A stretch of 64,000 nucleotides of DNA from Caballeronia sordidicola (GTDB lineage: Bacteria > Pseudomonadota > Gammaproteobacteria > Burkholderiales > Burkholderiaceae): the NCBI RefSeq assembly GCF_001544455.2, contig NZ_FCOC02000011.1, forward strand, positions 62,001 through 126,000. Reading direction: 5' to 3'. The notes under the pieces are model-generated. The model was not told where the DNA came from. It did not search any database and worked only from the letters and a program-made list of their open reading frames with translations. A program made the position numbers and the translations under genes. Of the stretch, positions 27,218 through 36,747 are shown piece after piece (the stretch's first letter is position 1; each line of letters starts with the position of its first letter).

Positions 27218-28486
27218 ATGCGAATTAAGTTTGGCTTTGTCGTGACCATTGCGGCAACAGTTGCGATGGCAACGGCATGCGGCAAAAAGAATGACAACGA
27301 GCCGGCGGCAGCGGCGCCGGGAGCTTCCGCGAGCGTTGCGGCAAGCGCGCCGCAAGTGGCGGCCTCGGTGACAGACGCGTCGGCTAGCGCGGCTTCAGCG
27401 CCAGTTCCCGCCAGCAATGCCACGGTCGTGAAAATCGGACATGTCGCGCCGCTCAGCGGACCGCTGGCCCATCTGGGACAGGACAATGAAAATGGCGCGC
27501 GGCTGGCTATCGAGGAAATCAGCGCGCAAGGCTTGACCATCGACGGACACGCAATTCACCTCGAACTCGACGCACAAGACGACGCCGCCGATCCGAAAAA
27601 AGGGCTCGCAGCAGCGCAGCAACTGGTGGCGGATCATGTGGCGGCGGTCGTCGGTCATTTGAATTCAGCGGTGTCGATTCCGGCTTCGAAAATCTATAGC
27701 GACGCAAACGTGGCGCAGATTTCCGGATCGACAACGAACCCGGGGTTCACCCAGCAAGGTTTCAAGACCACATTCCGGGTGATCCCGACGGACGCGCGCC
27801 AGGGCGCGGTCCTCGCGGGCTACGCGGTAAAGACGCTGCACGGCAAACGCATCGTGGTAGTGGACGACGCCAGCATCTACGGCCGCGGCCTCGCGAACGA
27901 ATTCGCGAAGGCGGTGGTGGCGAACGGCGGCCGGATTGCGGGCCATGAAGCCACGACTGACAAAGCAAAAGACTTCAAGGCGATCCTGAACAAGATCAAG
28001 CGTGTCCAGCCCGACGTGGTGATGTTCGGCGGCATGGACGTAACAGCCGGTCCATTCGCGAAACAGGCGGCGGCGCTTGGCCTGAAGGCGAAAATCCTGG
28101 GCGGCGACGGAATCTGTTCCGCCGAGCTGGCCACGCTCGCGGGCAACGCCTTGCCGAACGTGGTCTGCACGGAACTCGGCGTGGGCTTGCCGAAACTCGA
28201 TAAGGGCGCGGACTTCGAGAAGCGTTACGAAGCGCGTTTCCACTCGCCGGTCCAGAGCGATGCGCCGTTCACGTACGACGCGGTGTACGTCATTGTGGAT
28301 GCAATGAAGCGCGCCAATTCAGTCGAAGCGCCCAAGGTGCTGACAGCAATCGGTTCGACGGATTTCAATGGTCTGACAGGGCACATTGCATTCGACGACA
28401 AAGGCGATCTGAAAGGCGGCGGCGCGATCACGCTAATCGATTTCAAGGATAACAAGAAGAACGTCATTGACGTCATCACGCCGTAA
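27218..28486 (+). CDS. livK: Branched-chain amino acid ABC transporter substrate-binding protein
   Basis: A 422-residue periplasmic binding protein of the LivJ/LivK (peripheral-binding type I) family. A lipoprotein-type signal ends at Cys21 (M-A-T-A-C-G-K-K); the -3 position is Ala rather than Leu, so lipidation is plausible but not certain. An Ala/Ser-rich linker (about residues 29-67) tethers the binding domain, which starts V-V-K-I-G-H-V-A-P-L-S-G-P. It should capture Leu/Ile/Val or related amino acids for LivHMGF. It is separated from livH by 187 bp. Confidence 0.88.
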   Translation: MRIKFGFVVTIAATVAMATACGKKNDNEPAAAAPGASASVAASAPQVAASVTDASASAASAPVPASNATVVKIGHVAPLSGPLAHLGQDNENGARLAIEEISAQGLTIDGHAIHLELDAQDDAADPKKGLAAAQQLVADHVAAVVGHLNSAVSIPASKIYSDANVAQISGSTTNPGFTQQGFKTTFRVIPTDARQGAVLAGYAVKTLHGKRIVVVDDASIYGRGLANEFAKAVVANGGRIAGHEATTDKAKDFKAILNKIKRVQPDVVMFGGMDVTAGPFAKQAAALGLKAKILGGDGICSAELATLAGNALPNVVCTELGVGLPKLDKGADFEKRYEARFHSPVQSDAPFTYDAVYVIVDAMKRANSVEAPKVLTAIGSTDFNGLTGHIAFDDKGDLKGGGAITLIDFKDNKKNVIDVITP

Positions 28487-28673
28487 TCCAGTCGTGCAGC
28501 GCGGTAAGGCGAATGCACATGGAGTTAAGGCAATCCCCTAGATACGTAGTCAGTTTCGGACGTTTTAGAGTTTTTTTTCAAGTACGCGCGATGCCGTTGC
28601 GTTTTTTTCTTCCCTTCGGTTTATCGGCCAGCGATAAAGCGTAAATCTAGTCGCACGGGCTAAGGAGCCTTCA

Positions 28674-29624
28674 ATGGATATTTTCATCCAGCAGATTATC
28701 AACGGGCTGGTGCTGGGCAGCGTCTACGCCATCATCGCGTTGGGTTACACGATGGTGTACGGGATTCTCGGCATCATCAACTTTGCTCACGGCGACGTGC
28801 TGATGGTCGGGGCCATGGTCGCGCTCTCCGCCATCGGCGTGATGCAGAACCATTTTCCGGGCATGAACCACGCGCTGATGCTGGTCATCGCGCTGGCCAT
28901 AGCGGCAATTGTCTGTGCAGTGGTGGGCTACACCATCGAGCGCGTGGCTTACCGGCCGTTGCGCCGCGCGCCGCGTCTCGCGCCGCTGATCACGGCCATC
29001 GGCGTGTCGATTCTCCTGCAGACGCTCGCCATGATGATCTGGGGCCGCAATCCGCTGGCCTTCCCGCAACTGCTGCCGACCGATCCGATCAACGTGATCA
29101 CCGCCACCGCCGACCGTCCAGGCGCCGTGATTTCGATGACGGAAATCGTGATCATCGTGGTTGCGTTCATTGTGATGGGCGGCTTGCTGCTGCTGGTTCA
29201 CAAGACGAAACTCGGCCGTGCGATGCGCGCCATTGCCGAGAACCCGGGCGTGGCGTCGCTGATGGGCGTGAACCCGAACTTCGTGATCTCGGCGACCTTC
29301 ATGATCGGCTCGGCGCTGGCCGCACTGGCCGGCGTGATGATCGCCTCCGAATACGGCAACGCGCACTTCTACATGGGCTTTATTCCAGGGCTGAAAGCCT
29401 TTACCGCGGCGGTGCTGGGCGGTATCGGCAACCTGGGTGGCGCAATGGTCGGCGGCGTGCTGCTGGGACTGATCGAGCAACTGGGCGCGGGGTATATCGG
29501 CAATCTGACGGGCGGCGTGTTCGGCAGTAACTACCAGGACGTGTTCGCGTTCGTGGTGCTGATCATCGTGCTGGTGTTCCGTCCGTCGGGCTTGCTCGGC
29601 GAACGTGTCGCAGACCGCGCTTAA
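28674..29624 (+). CDS. livH: Branched-chain amino acid ABC transporter permease LivH
   Basis: A 316-residue, highly hydrophobic permease with about eight transmembrane segments. The family N-terminus is Q-I-I-N-G-L-V-L-G-S-V-Y-A-I-I-A-L-G-Y-T, followed by G-I-I-N-F-A-H-G-D. The later A-I-A-E-N-P-G-V-A loop probably contacts the ATPase. It forms the inner-membrane channel with LivM. AAGGAG at 28662-28667 precedes ATG 28674. It is first of the tightly spaced livHMGF genes. Confidence 0.92.
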   Translation: MDIFIQQIINGLVLGSVYAIIALGYTMVYGILGIINFAHGDVLMVGAMVALSAIGVMQNHFPGMNHALMLVIALAIAAIVCAVVGYTIERVAYRPLRRAPRLAPLITAIGVSILLQTLAMMIWGRNPLAFPQLLPTDPINVITATADRPGAVISMTEIVIIVVAFIVMGGLLLLVHKTKLGRAMRAIAENPGVASLMGVNPNFVISATFMIGSALAALAGVMIASEYGNAHFYMGFIPGLKAFTAAVLGGIGNLGGAMVGGVLLGLIEQLGAGYIGNLTGGVFGSNYQDVFAFVVLIIVLVFRPSGLLGERVADRA

Positions 29625-29640
29625 AACAGGGAGACCAAGC

Positions 29641-30810
29641 ATGACTTCAATTCAACCAATCGAGCCGTCGACCACGCTCATCCCTGAACGCAAAACCGCA
29701 AAGAACTATGTGGTCACCGTGCTGGTCGCCGCACTCGTGGTCCTCGCGCCGATGATCATCGGCGCGGCCGGCGGCAATTACTGGGTCCGCGTGCTCGACT
29801 TCGCCATGCTCTACGTGATGCTCGCGCTGGGACTGAACGTGGTGGTGGGTTTCGCCGGCCTGCTGGACCTGGGCTATATCGCGTTCTATGCCGTGGGCGC
29901 TTATGTGGCCGCGTTGCTTTCGTCGCCGCAACTAACGTCGCAATTCGAATGGATTGCGCATATGTTCCCCGCCGGCCTGCACGCGCCAATCTGGGTGATC
30001 GTGCCGGTGGCCATGGCTCTGGCGGCTACCTTCGGCGTGCTGCTCGGTGCGCCGACCCTGCGTCTGCGCGGCGACTACCTCGCGATCGTGACCCTCGGTT
30101 TCGGGGAAATCGTCCGGATCTTCATGAACAACCTGGATCGTCCGGTCAACATCACGAACGGACCGAAGGGGATTACGGGCGTCGATCCGGTGTCGCTGTT
30201 CGGGTTTGATTTATCGAAGACGCATTCGTTGTTCGGATTCAACTTTCCGTCCGTCTACAACTATTACTACCTGTTCGTGCTGTGTTCGCTGTTCGTGATC
30301 TTCGTGTGCGTGCGCCTGCAGCACTCGCGGATTGGCCGCGCATGGGCCGCGATCCGCGAAGACGAAATCGCCGCGAAAGCAATGGGCATCAACACGCGTA
30401 ACGTGAAGCTGCTGGCGTTCGCGATGGGCGCGTCCTTCGGCGGTTTGTCGGGCGCGATGTTCGGCACGTTCCAGGGTTTTGTATCGCCGGAATCGTTCAC
30501 GTTCTGGGAGTCCATCGTGGTGCTCGCCTGCGTGGTGCTCGGCGGCATGGGCCACATTCCGGGCGTGATTCTGGGCGCGGTGCTGCTCGCCGTGTTCCCC
30601 GAATTCCTGCGCTCGACCATGGGTCCGTTGCAGAACGCCATCTTCGGCCATCAGATTGTCGACACGGAAGTCATCCGCCAGCTGCTGTACGGCCTCGCGA
30701 TGGTGCTGATCATGCTGTATCGCTCGGAAGGCCTGTGGCCGTCGCCGAAACACGAAGACAAGATCGCGAAGATCGCAAAGCGCGCCGGCAAGAAGCCGGT
30801 CCGCGCCTGA
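29641..30810 (+). CDS. livM: Branched-chain amino acid ABC transporter permease LivM
   Basis: A 389-residue permease with about ten hydrophobic segments. It has the LivM-type G-L-N-V-V-V-G-F-A-G-L-L-D-L-G-Y-I-A-F-Y-A motif and the cytoplasmic R-E-D-E-I-A-A-K-A-M-G-I-N coupling loop. The N-terminal ~30 residues are polar, and a Lys-rich tail ends the protein. ATG 29641 follows GGGAGACCAAGC; an upstream in-frame start lies inside livH and is discounted. It is the partner of LivH. Confidence 0.92.
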   Translation: MTSIQPIEPSTTLIPERKTAKNYVVTVLVAALVVLAPMIIGAAGGNYWVRVLDFAMLYVMLALGLNVVVGFAGLLDLGYIAFYAVGAYVAALLSSPQLTSQFEWIAHMFPAGLHAPIWVIVPVAMALAATFGVLLGAPTLRLRGDYLAIVTLGFGEIVRIFMNNLDRPVNITNGPKGITGVDPVSLFGFDLSKTHSLFGFNFPSVYNYYYLFVLCSLFVIFVCVRLQHSRIGRAWAAIREDEIAAKAMGINTRNVKLLAFAMGASFGGLSGAMFGTFQGFVSPESFTFWESIVVLACVVLGGMGHIPGVILGAVLLAVFPEFLRSTMGPLQNAIFGHQIVDTEVIRQLLYGLAMVLIMLYRSEGLWPSPKHEDKIAKIAKRAGKKPVRA

Positions 30811-30837
30811 CGCCAGAAGAGAGCGGAGAAATACACA

Positions 30838-31614
30838 ATGAGCGATAAACCCATTCGACTGTCGGTCAAGGGCGTGAACAAGCGCTTCGGCGGTTTGCAG
30901 GCGCTGTCCGAAGTCGGCCTGGAAATCAGGGAAGGCCAGATCTACGGTTTGATCGGCCCGAACGGCGCGGGCAAGACGACGTTCTTCAACGTGATCACGG
31001 GCTTGTACACGCCGGATTCGGGCTCGTTCGTGCTCGACGGAACGCCTTATACGCCGACCGCCGTGCATCAGGTGGCGAAGGCCGGCATTGCGCGCACGTT
31101 CCAGAACATCCGTTTGTTCGGCGGCATGACCGCGTTGGAAAACGTTATGGTCGGGCGGCACGTCCGCACCAAGCACGGGCTGATTGGCGCAGTGTTGCAG
31201 ACGCCTTCGGAGCGCCGGGAAGAGAAGGAAATCAAGGAGCGCGCGCTGGAACTGCTCGAGTACGTGGGCGTGCTGCAGTACGCGGATTACACGTCGCGCA
31301 ATCTGTCGTACGGGCATCAGCGGCGTCTGGAAATCGCGCGCGCATTGGCGACCGATCCAAAGCTGCTCGCACTCGATGAACCCGCCGCCGGCATGAACGC
31401 CACGGAAAAAGTGGAACTCACGCGCCTGCTCGACAAGATCCGCAGCGACGGCCGCACGATCCTGCTGATCGAACACGATGTGAAACTGGTGATGGGATTG
31501 TGCAACCGGATGACGGTGCTCGATTACGGCAAGGTGATCGCCGAGGGTCTGCCACAAGACGTGCAGAAGGATCCGAAGGTGATCGAGGCTTATCTCGGGG
31601 CAGGGGTTCACTGA
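30838..31614 (+). CDS. livG: Branched-chain amino acid ABC transporter ATP-binding protein LivG
   Basis: A 258-residue ATPase. Walker A is G-P-N-G-A-G-K-T-T, the LivG-type Q-loop is R-T-F-Q-N-I-R-L-F, the signature is L-S-Y-G-H-Q-R-R-L, Walker B is L-L-A-L-D-E-P-A-A-G-M-N, and I-E-H-D-V carries the switch His. The signature L-S-Y-G rather than L-S-G-G is normal for LivG. The stop overlaps the livF start by one base (TGATG). Confidence 0.93.
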   Translation: MSDKPIRLSVKGVNKRFGGLQALSEVGLEIREGQIYGLIGPNGAGKTTFFNVITGLYTPDSGSFVLDGTPYTPTAVHQVAKAGIARTFQNIRLFGGMTALENVMVGRHVRTKHGLIGAVLQTPSERREEKEIKERALELLEYVGVLQYADYTSRNLSYGHQRRLEIARALATDPKLLALDEPAAGMNATEKVELTRLLDKIRSDGRTILLIEHDVKLVMGLCNRMTVLDYGKVIAEGLPQDVQKDPKVIEAYLGAGVH

Positions 31615-32363
31615 TGGCGACGACGAACGGAACGAACGGCATGGCTGCAGGAACGGCGATGCTGAAAATCAAGGGCCTGCAGGTGAGCTACGGCGGCATT
31701 CACGCGGTGAAGGGCGTGGATCTGGAGGTCGGGCAGGGCGAACTCGTGACGCTGATCGGCGCGAACGGTGCGGGCAAGACGACCACGATGAAAGCCATCA
31801 CGGGACTCAAGCCGTATTCGGCGGGCGATATCGAATACATGGGCAAGTCGATCAAGGGCGTGCCGTCGCACGAACTGCTCAAGCGCGGCCTCGCGATGGT
31901 GCCGGAAGGCCGTGGCATTTTCGCGCGCATGTCGATTCTGGAAAACATGCAGATGGGCGCGTATTTGCGCGACGACAAGGACGAAATCCAGAAGGACACC
32001 GATCGCATGTTCGGTTTCTTCCCGCGCCTGAAGGAACGCGCGGCGCAATATGCGGGCACGTTGTCGGGCGGCGAGCAGCAGATGCTGGCAATGGCGCGCG
32101 CGTTGTTGTCGCGCCCGAAATTGCTCTTGCTCGATGAACCCTCGATGGGTCTCTCGCCGATCATGGTCGAGAAAATCTTCGAGGTGGTGCGCGAGATTTC
32201 CGCTGAAGGCCTGACGGTGCTGCTGGTCGAGCAAAACGCGCGGCTCGCGTTGCAGGCGGCGAATCGCGGCTACGTGATGGATTCGGGTCTGGTCACCATG
32301 TCCGGTGACGCGAAGCAGATGCTGGATGATCCGAAGGTTCGGGCAGCTTATCTGGGCGAATAA
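31614..32363 (+). CDS. livF: Branched-chain amino acid ABC transporter ATP-binding protein LivF
   Basis: A 249-residue ATPase with Walker A G-A-N-G-A-G-K-T-T, signature L-S-G-G-E-Q-Q-M-L, Walker B L-L-L-L-D-E-P-S-M-G-L-S and V-E-Q-N-A. It has the LivF hallmark M-V-P-E-G-R-G-I-F in the Q-loop region. The N-terminus has about 15 extra residues (N-G-T-N-G-M-A-A-G-T) before the usual start at M-L-K-I-K-G; ATG 31614 is supported by its overlap with livG. Last gene of the liv operon, followed by a terminator. Confidence 0.93.
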   Translation: MATTNGTNGMAAGTAMLKIKGLQVSYGGIHAVKGVDLEVGQGELVTLIGANGAGKTTTMKAITGLKPYSAGDIEYMGKSIKGVPSHELLKRGLAMVPEGRGIFARMSILENMQMGAYLRDDKDEIQKDTDRMFGFFPRLKERAAQYAGTLSGGEQQMLAMARALLSRPKLLLLDEPSMGLSPIMVEKIFEVVREISAEGLTVLLVEQNARLALQAANRGYVMDSGLVTMSGDAKQMLDDPKVRAAYLGE

Positions 32364-32382
32364 TCTTCGCCGAGCAGTTGTT

Positions 32383-32419
32383 AAAAACCGCATGCCTGAT
32401 CCAAGGCATGCGGTTTTTT
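32383..32419. terminator. Bidirectional terminator between livF and ypeA
   Basis: AACCGCATGCC and GGCATGCGGTT form a stem (32386-32415) around TGATCCAA, with A-run on the left and T6 on the right. It can serve the convergent livF and ypeA transcripts. Confidence 0.85.
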
Positions 32420-32846
32420 ACGCCGGAAGCCGCTTACCGAGACTGACGACTTCATCCATGTGATACCCGAGCTTTGCGTAGAACGCCCGCGTCTCCGGTT
32501 TGTTCGCCATGATCTGCAGATTGAGCTTCGGACATCCGATGGATGCGAGCGCACGTTCCGCGTGTTCAACCAGCGCGCGCCCATAGCCGTTTCCGCGCTG
32601 GTCCGCGGCGACCGCGAGCGAATACAGCCATCCGCGATGTCCGTCGTAGCCCGTCAGGACCGTGCCAATCACGCGCTCGCCCAGCACGCCGACGAAGAAC
32701 AATTCGGGCTGCATGGCCATCTTGTTCCGTATCGATAAACGCGGATCACGCTGCGGTTTTCCAGGTGCCGCGTATTCGGGAAACGCCTCTGACCAGAGCG
32801 CGAGCACGGCGTCCGTGTCGCGCTCATCGAAAATGCGGATGTTCAC
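32418..32846 (-). CDS. ypeA: GNAT family acetyltransferase YpeA
   Basis: A 142-residue GNAT acetyltransferase. The acetyl-CoA loop is [13 protein letters not shown], the preceding strand is [15 protein letters not shown], and the C-terminus V-S-L-G-K-R-L-P-A matches E. coli YpeA closely. The substrate is unknown. Its ATG overlaps the stop of argD by 4 bp, so the two are translated from one mRNA, with argD first. Confidence 0.85.
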   Translation of the reverse strand: MNIRIFDERDTDAVLALWSEAFPEYAAPGKPQRDPRLSIRNKMAMQPELFFVGVLGERVIGTVLTGYDGHRGWLYSLAVAADQRGNGYGRALVEHAERALASIGCPKLNLQIMANKPETRAFYAKLGYHMDEVVSLGKRLPA

Positions 32847-34027
32847 AGCTTGTCGAGAATGGAACGCAGCATCGACATCATCAGATCGATCTCGTCGTTC
32901 GTCACGTTCAGCGCCGGCATGAAGCGCAGCAGGTTCGGACGTGCGGCGTTCAGCAGCAAGCCGTCCGGGCCCATGTCGCGCGCCATTTCCACAATCTTCG
33001 GACCGCTGTCATTATTTAGCAGCAGCGCGCGCAGCAGGCCTTCGCCGCGTTCGCCATTGAAGCCGCGCTCTTCCGAAAGCTGCAGCAACTGCGCCTTCAG
33101 ATATTCGCCGCGTTCACGCACGCCTTCCAGAAAGCCCGGCGCCGTCAATTGCGAAATCACCGAATAACCCACGGCGGTCATCAACGGATTGCCGTTGTAC
33201 GTGCCACCCTGATCGCCGGGTTCGAAGCAGGCGATTTCCTTGGTCGACAACAACGCCGCCAGCGGCACCCCGCCGCCAATGCCCTTGCCCAACGTCATGA
33301 TGTCCGGCTCGACGCCCGACAATTCATACGCGAACAATGTGCCGGCGCGTCCGCAGCCGCTTTGCACTTCATCCACGATCATCAGCAGATTGTGCTTCTT
33401 CGTCAGCGCGCGCAACGCCTGCATGAATTCGCGCGTGGCCGGGATCACGCCGCCTTCGCCTTGAATGGGTTCGAGCATCACGCCGACGGTTTTATCGGTG
33501 ATCAGTTTTTCAACCGATGCAATGTCGTTCAAGTCGGCCTTTGGAAAGCCCGGCACTTGCGGTGCATAAATGGTGTCCCAGCCCGGCTTGCCCGAGGCCG
33601 ACATGGTCGCGAGCGTCCGGCCGTGGAAGCTGTGATCGAAGGTAATGATCTCGTACGCGCCGCCCCTGAATTTCTTGCCCCACTTGCGCGCGAGCTTGAT
33701 CGCGCCTTCGTTGGCTTCCGCGCCGCTGTTGGCGAAGAACACTTTGTCGAAGCAGCTATTCGCGGTGAGCAGGCCGGCGAGCTGCGCCATCGGTGCGTTG
33801 TAGAACGCGGGCGACGGGTTGATCAGCGTGCGCGCCTGTTTGTTCAGGGCTTCGATCATGCCGTCGTTGCAATGGCCGAGACTGTTCACCGCCCAGCCCT
33901 GGATGAAATCCAGGTATCGCTTCTCGTTGTTGTCGTAGAGCCAGGAACCCTTGCCGTGCGTGAACACAATCTCGGGACGGTTCGTGATGAACATCAACGA
34001 TTCAACGGGATACTCTTGGAAATTCAT
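32843..34027 (-). CDS. argD: Acetylornithine transaminase
   Basis: A 394-residue PLP-dependent class III aminotransferase. It would convert N-acetylglutamate semialdehyde and glutamate to N-acetylornithine in arginine synthesis, and may also act on succinyl-diaminopimelate. The PLP lysine lies in [21 protein letters not shown] and [10 protein letters not shown] are family motifs. ATG 34027, with GGAG 9 bp upstream, is preferred over 34042. Other class III aminotransferases (GabT, AruC) are alternatives, but the size and sequence segments favour ArgD. Confidence 0.85.
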   Translation of the reverse strand: MNFQEYPVESLMFITNRPEIVFTHGKGSWLYDNNEKRYLDFIQGWAVNSLGHCNDGMIEALNKQARTLINPSPAFYNAPMAQLAGLLTANSCFDKVFFANSGAEANEGAIKLARKWGKKFRGGAYEIITFDHSFHGRTLATMSASGKPGWDTIYAPQVPGFPKADLNDIASVEKLITDKTVGVMLEPIQGEGGVIPATREFMQALRALTKKHNLLMIVDEVQSGCGRAGTLFAYELSGVEPDIMTLGKGIGGGVPLAALLSTKEIACFEPGDQGGTYNGNPLMTAVGYSVISQLTAPGFLEGVRERGEYLKAQLLQLSEERGFNGERGEGLLRALLLNNDSGPKIVEMARDMGPDGLLLNAARPNLLRFMPALNVTNDEIDLMMSMLRSILDKL

Positions 34028-34093
34028 GACGGCGGGCTCCACAAAGACAGCAAAGGAAAAAAGCGGCGAAGGATGAAACGGTGCCGGAAATGC

Positions 34094-34117
34094 AAAAAGC
34101 CACGGATGTCCGTGGCT
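34094..34117 (-). terminator. Terminator on the minus strand upstream of argD
   Basis: GCCACGG (34099-34105), loop ATGT, CCGTGGC (34110-34116), with A5 on the left, which is T5 for a leftward transcript. It can stop transcription coming from the reductase gene before argD. Confidence 0.7.
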
Positions 34118-34269
34118 TCATGGTGGCGAAATGTGCGCAGGCTTGAAATCAAGCGCCAATCCGTGACGAGCCAGCGGCATCCCTAGGGAAGCGGCGAGCG
34201 GCGACGTCGAAGATGGGTCTGGAGGCTGAGCATTTGCGAAGAATACGATAGGAAGTTCGTGCATGTAAA

Positions 34270-34300
34270 CCGTGACGGCCGATTTTTATCGGGCCGTCAC
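34270..34300 (-). terminator. Hairpin just after the ferredoxin-reductase gene
   Basis: CGTGACGGCC (34270-34279) and GGCCGTCACG (34291-34300) form a perfect 10-bp stem, 16 bp after the reductase stop. The minus-strand T-tract is weak (GTTTACATG). Confidence 0.55.
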
Positions 34301-34316
34301 GTTCCCGGCCCAACCA

Positions 34317-35348
34317 TCAAACCGGATTTGCGAGATCGGCCGCGCTGGTGAACGAGTCGGCGTAAAACTCGTCTTCCGGCAAACGATGATGATTCGTGAA
34401 GTCACGCTGAGCCGATTCCACCATCACCGGCGCGCCGCACGCGTACACCTGGTACGCGCTCAAGTCTGGCAGATCTTCAATGACAGCACGATGAACAAAG
34501 CCGGTACGTCCTGTCCATTCGTCGGTACTGTCGGGTTCGGACAAGACCGGCACGAAGGAGAAGTTCGGCACTTCCCTGGCCCAGGTTTCGGCCAGCTCCA
34601 TCATGTAAAGGTCTTGCTTGCGGCGGCCGCCCCAATAGAGCGTCATGGGCCGGTTCAGATTCTTGAACACCGCATGTTCGATGATCGCCTTGATCGGCGC
34701 GAAACCCGTTCCCGAGGCGAGCAGGATGATCGGCTTGTCCGAATCCTCACGCAGGAAGAATGTACCGAGCGGGCCTTCGAAGCGCAGGATGTCGCGCTCT
34801 TTCATGTTGCCGAACACGTGGTCCGTGAACGTGCCGCCGGGCATGTGGCGGATATGCAGCTCGATCGGGCCTTCGTGATGCGGCGGGCTCGCCATTGAAT
34901 AGCTGCGGCGCTTGCCGTCCTTCAGGATGAATTCGATGTACTGTCCGGCCAGATACTGCAGGCGTTCGTTCGCGGGCAATTGCAGCTTCAGTTCCACGAC
35001 ATCCGTGCCCTTGCGTTCCAGCGCGTTCACGCGGCAAGGCAGCTTCTTGACCTGGACGTCGCCCACACCCGCTACTTCGCGGATATCGACCACGAGATCG
35101 CCCTTGGGCGTCGCGCAGCAGAGCAGCGCCATGCCGCGGGTTTTTTCGTCGTTGGACAATGCCGACGAGGAATGGGGCGCCTGGTCGACTTCGCCCGAAA
35201 CGACCGTGCCCTTGCATGAACCACAGGCTCCGTTCTTGCAGCCGTAGGGAAGTCCGATACCCTGGCGCAGCGCTGCGAGCAACACTGCTTCGTCAGGTTC
35301 TACCTGAAACTGCCGGCCGCTTTGCCGGAGCGTAACGTTGAAAGCCAT
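34317..35348 (-). CDS. 2Fe-2S ferredoxin/FNR-type oxidoreductase (CDP-6-deoxy-delta-3,4-glucoseen reductase-like)
   Basis: A 343-residue electron-transfer protein. Residues 1-90 are a plant-type ferredoxin with Y-G-C-K-N-G-A-C-G-S-C-K and L-L-C-C-A supplying the cluster cysteines. Residues ~100-200 are an FAD domain with R-R-S-Y-S-M-A-S, and ~210-340 an NAD(P) domain with L-L-A-S-G-T-G-F-A-P-I-K and V-Y-A-C-G-A-P. Such proteins are often annotated as CDP-4-dehydro-6-deoxyglucose reductase (AscD-like), but no deoxysugar genes lie nearby. The partner and substrate are therefore unknown; it may serve an oxygenase. ATG 35348 gives the family N-terminus M-A-F-N-V-T. Confidence 0.82.
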   Translation of the reverse strand: MAFNVTLRQSGRQFQVEPDEAVLLAALRQGIGLPYGCKNGACGSCKGTVVSGEVDQAPHSSSALSNDEKTRGMALLCCATPKGDLVVDIREVAGVGDVQVKKLPCRVNALERKGTDVVELKLQLPANERLQYLAGQYIEFILKDGKRRSYSMASPPHHEGPIELHIRHMPGGTFTDHVFGNMKERDILRFEGPLGTFFLREDSDKPIILLASGTGFAPIKAIIEHAVFKNLNRPMTLYWGGRRKQDLYMMELAETWAREVPNFSFVPVLSEPDSTDEWTGRTGFVHRAVIEDLPDLSAYQVYACGAPVMVESAQRDFTNHHRLPEDEFYADSFTSAADLANPV

Positions 35349-35407
35349 AGATCCTGGATGAGTTGGATGAAACAAAAGCCAAAGCGCTCGCGGCTACAAT
35401 CGACAGC

Positions 35408-36502
35408 ATGATCGCCACTCGAAAACTACGGCGCGCGCGTGTGCTGATTGCCGGTTGCGGCGACGTGGGCCTGCGCTGCGCGCCACTCCTGACTCAACGC
35501 GCTGCCGCACCCCGCGTGATCGCGCTGACAAGCCAGCCCGCGCGAGCCGCCGAACTGCGCGCAGCCGGCACAACGCCGCTTCTGGGCAACCTCGACGAGC
35601 GCCGCAGCTTGCGACGCCTCGCCGGGCTCGCCTCCACGGTGCTGCATCTCGCGCCACCCCAGAAATCCGGTAGTGACGATCTTCGCACCCGCGCGCTGAT
35701 TGCAGCATTAAGCAGGCCGCGACGCTCGGTGGCGCGCATGGCGACCGCGGCGCTCGGCCGCCAGCGGGCATGGCGCGGATGGTTTCGCGCGACTTTCAAG
35801 CGCCGTGCCGGAGCCACAAAAAGAGCGTCTATTGTACCCGACCGGGTTTCGGGCGCGGTCGTGCGCAGGTTGCCCATACGCGTGGTTTACGCAAGCACGT
35901 CCGGCGTTTATGGCGATTGCGGCGGCGCCCGGATCGACGAAACCCGCCGCGTGCGGCCAGACAACGGGCGGGCGAAACGGCGGGTATCGGCGGAAATGCA
36001 ATTGCGGCGCGCGACGCGGCGCGGTGCAATGAGCGCATCGATTGTGCGGATTCCCGGCATTTATGCGGCCAATCGCCTGCCGCTCGCCCGGTTGCAAAAA
36101 GGCACGCCCGCGCTCGCGGCCGCCGACGATGTCTTCACCAATCACATTCACGCCGACGATCTCGCAGCCATCATGGTGCTGGCAATACGGCGGGCACGGC
36201 CGCAGCGCGTGATCCACGCATCGGATGACAGCGAGTTGCGCATGGGCGACTATTTCGACCGTATTGCCGACGCATACGGCCTGCCGCGCGCGCCGCGCGT
36301 TTCACGCGAGGACGCAGAAGCGCAACTCGAGCCCATGATGCTTTCTTTCATGCGCGAGTCGCGACGTTTGAAAAACACCCGGCTTCGGGACGAGTTGCGT
36401 TATACGCTGCGATATCCGAGCATCGACGATTTTCTGAGCGGCGTCATGAGCGGTATCACAACGGGCATCACATCAGAACCGGCAACGTCTCGAGCAAAAT
36501 GA
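35408..36502 (+). CDS. NAD(P)-dependent epimerase/SDR-like protein (YeeZ type)
   Basis: A 364-residue extended-SDR-like protein. The Rossmann loop is V-L-I-A-G-C-G-D-V-G-L-R-C, and V-Y-A-S-T-S-G-V-Y-G-D is the active-site strand. The classical Y-x-x-x-K is not evident after it: the region reads D-N-G-R-A-K-R-R-V-S. This is as in YeeZ-like members, so catalytic activity is uncertain. An Arg-rich segment (about residues 95-150) between the nucleotide-binding part and the active-site strand is unusual. The 3' end overlaps the convergent small membrane-protein gene by 35 bp. ATG 35408 was chosen over 35363, which lies in the promoter region of the divergent reductase. Confidence 0.72.
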   Translation: MIATRKLRRARVLIAGCGDVGLRCAPLLTQRAAAPRVIALTSQPARAAELRAAGTTPLLGNLDERRSLRRLAGLASTVLHLAPPQKSGSDDLRTRALIAALSRPRRSVARMATAALGRQRAWRGWFRATFKRRAGATKRASIVPDRVSGAVVRRLPIRVVYASTSGVYGDCGGARIDETRRVRPDNGRAKRRVSAEMQLRRATRRGAMSASIVRIPGIYAANRLPLARLQKGTPALAAADDVFTNHIHADDLAAIMVLAIRRARPQRVIHASDDSELRMGDYFDRIADAYGLPRAPRVSREDAEAQLEPMMLSFMRESRRLKNTRLRDELRYTLRYPSIDDFLSGVMSGITTGITSEPATSRAK

Positions 36503-36644
36503 AACAAAGCAATGCGCCGATCAGCGCCCCGATCAGATTTGGCTGGTAACGGTGGCGCAGATGCATCGTCACCATCAAACCGACAATAAACACCACGCTG
36601 ATTGCCACGAACGCGATCATTGCAATGGTCATGTGGGCGGCCAT
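36468..36644 (-). CDS. Small hydrophobic protein (two transmembrane segments)
   Basis: A 58-residue protein with hydrophobic segments at about 4-24 and 34-55 separated by H-L-R-H-R-Y-Q-P-N. No family recognised. ATG 36644 has a strong AGGAGG 6 bp upstream on the minus strand, the main reason to accept it. Its 3' end overlaps the end of the epimerase-like gene. Confidence 0.6.
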   Translation of the reverse strand: MAAHMTIAMIAFVAISVVFIVGLMVTMHLRHRYQPNLIGALIGALLCFILLETLPVLM

Positions 36645-36747
36645 GGCGGCCTCCTGCTTTTTTAATAGTCGTGAAAGCAGTATAGATTTAGGTCCGAAGA
36701 AAGGCATGCTGCAGTGCGGTTACAACGGGCTTGCATTTACGCAACGA

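Noticed and set aside
36468..36707. 79-residue version of the small membrane protein with start at 36707
   Set aside because: The AGGAGG ribosome site lies inside that version and points to ATG 36644.
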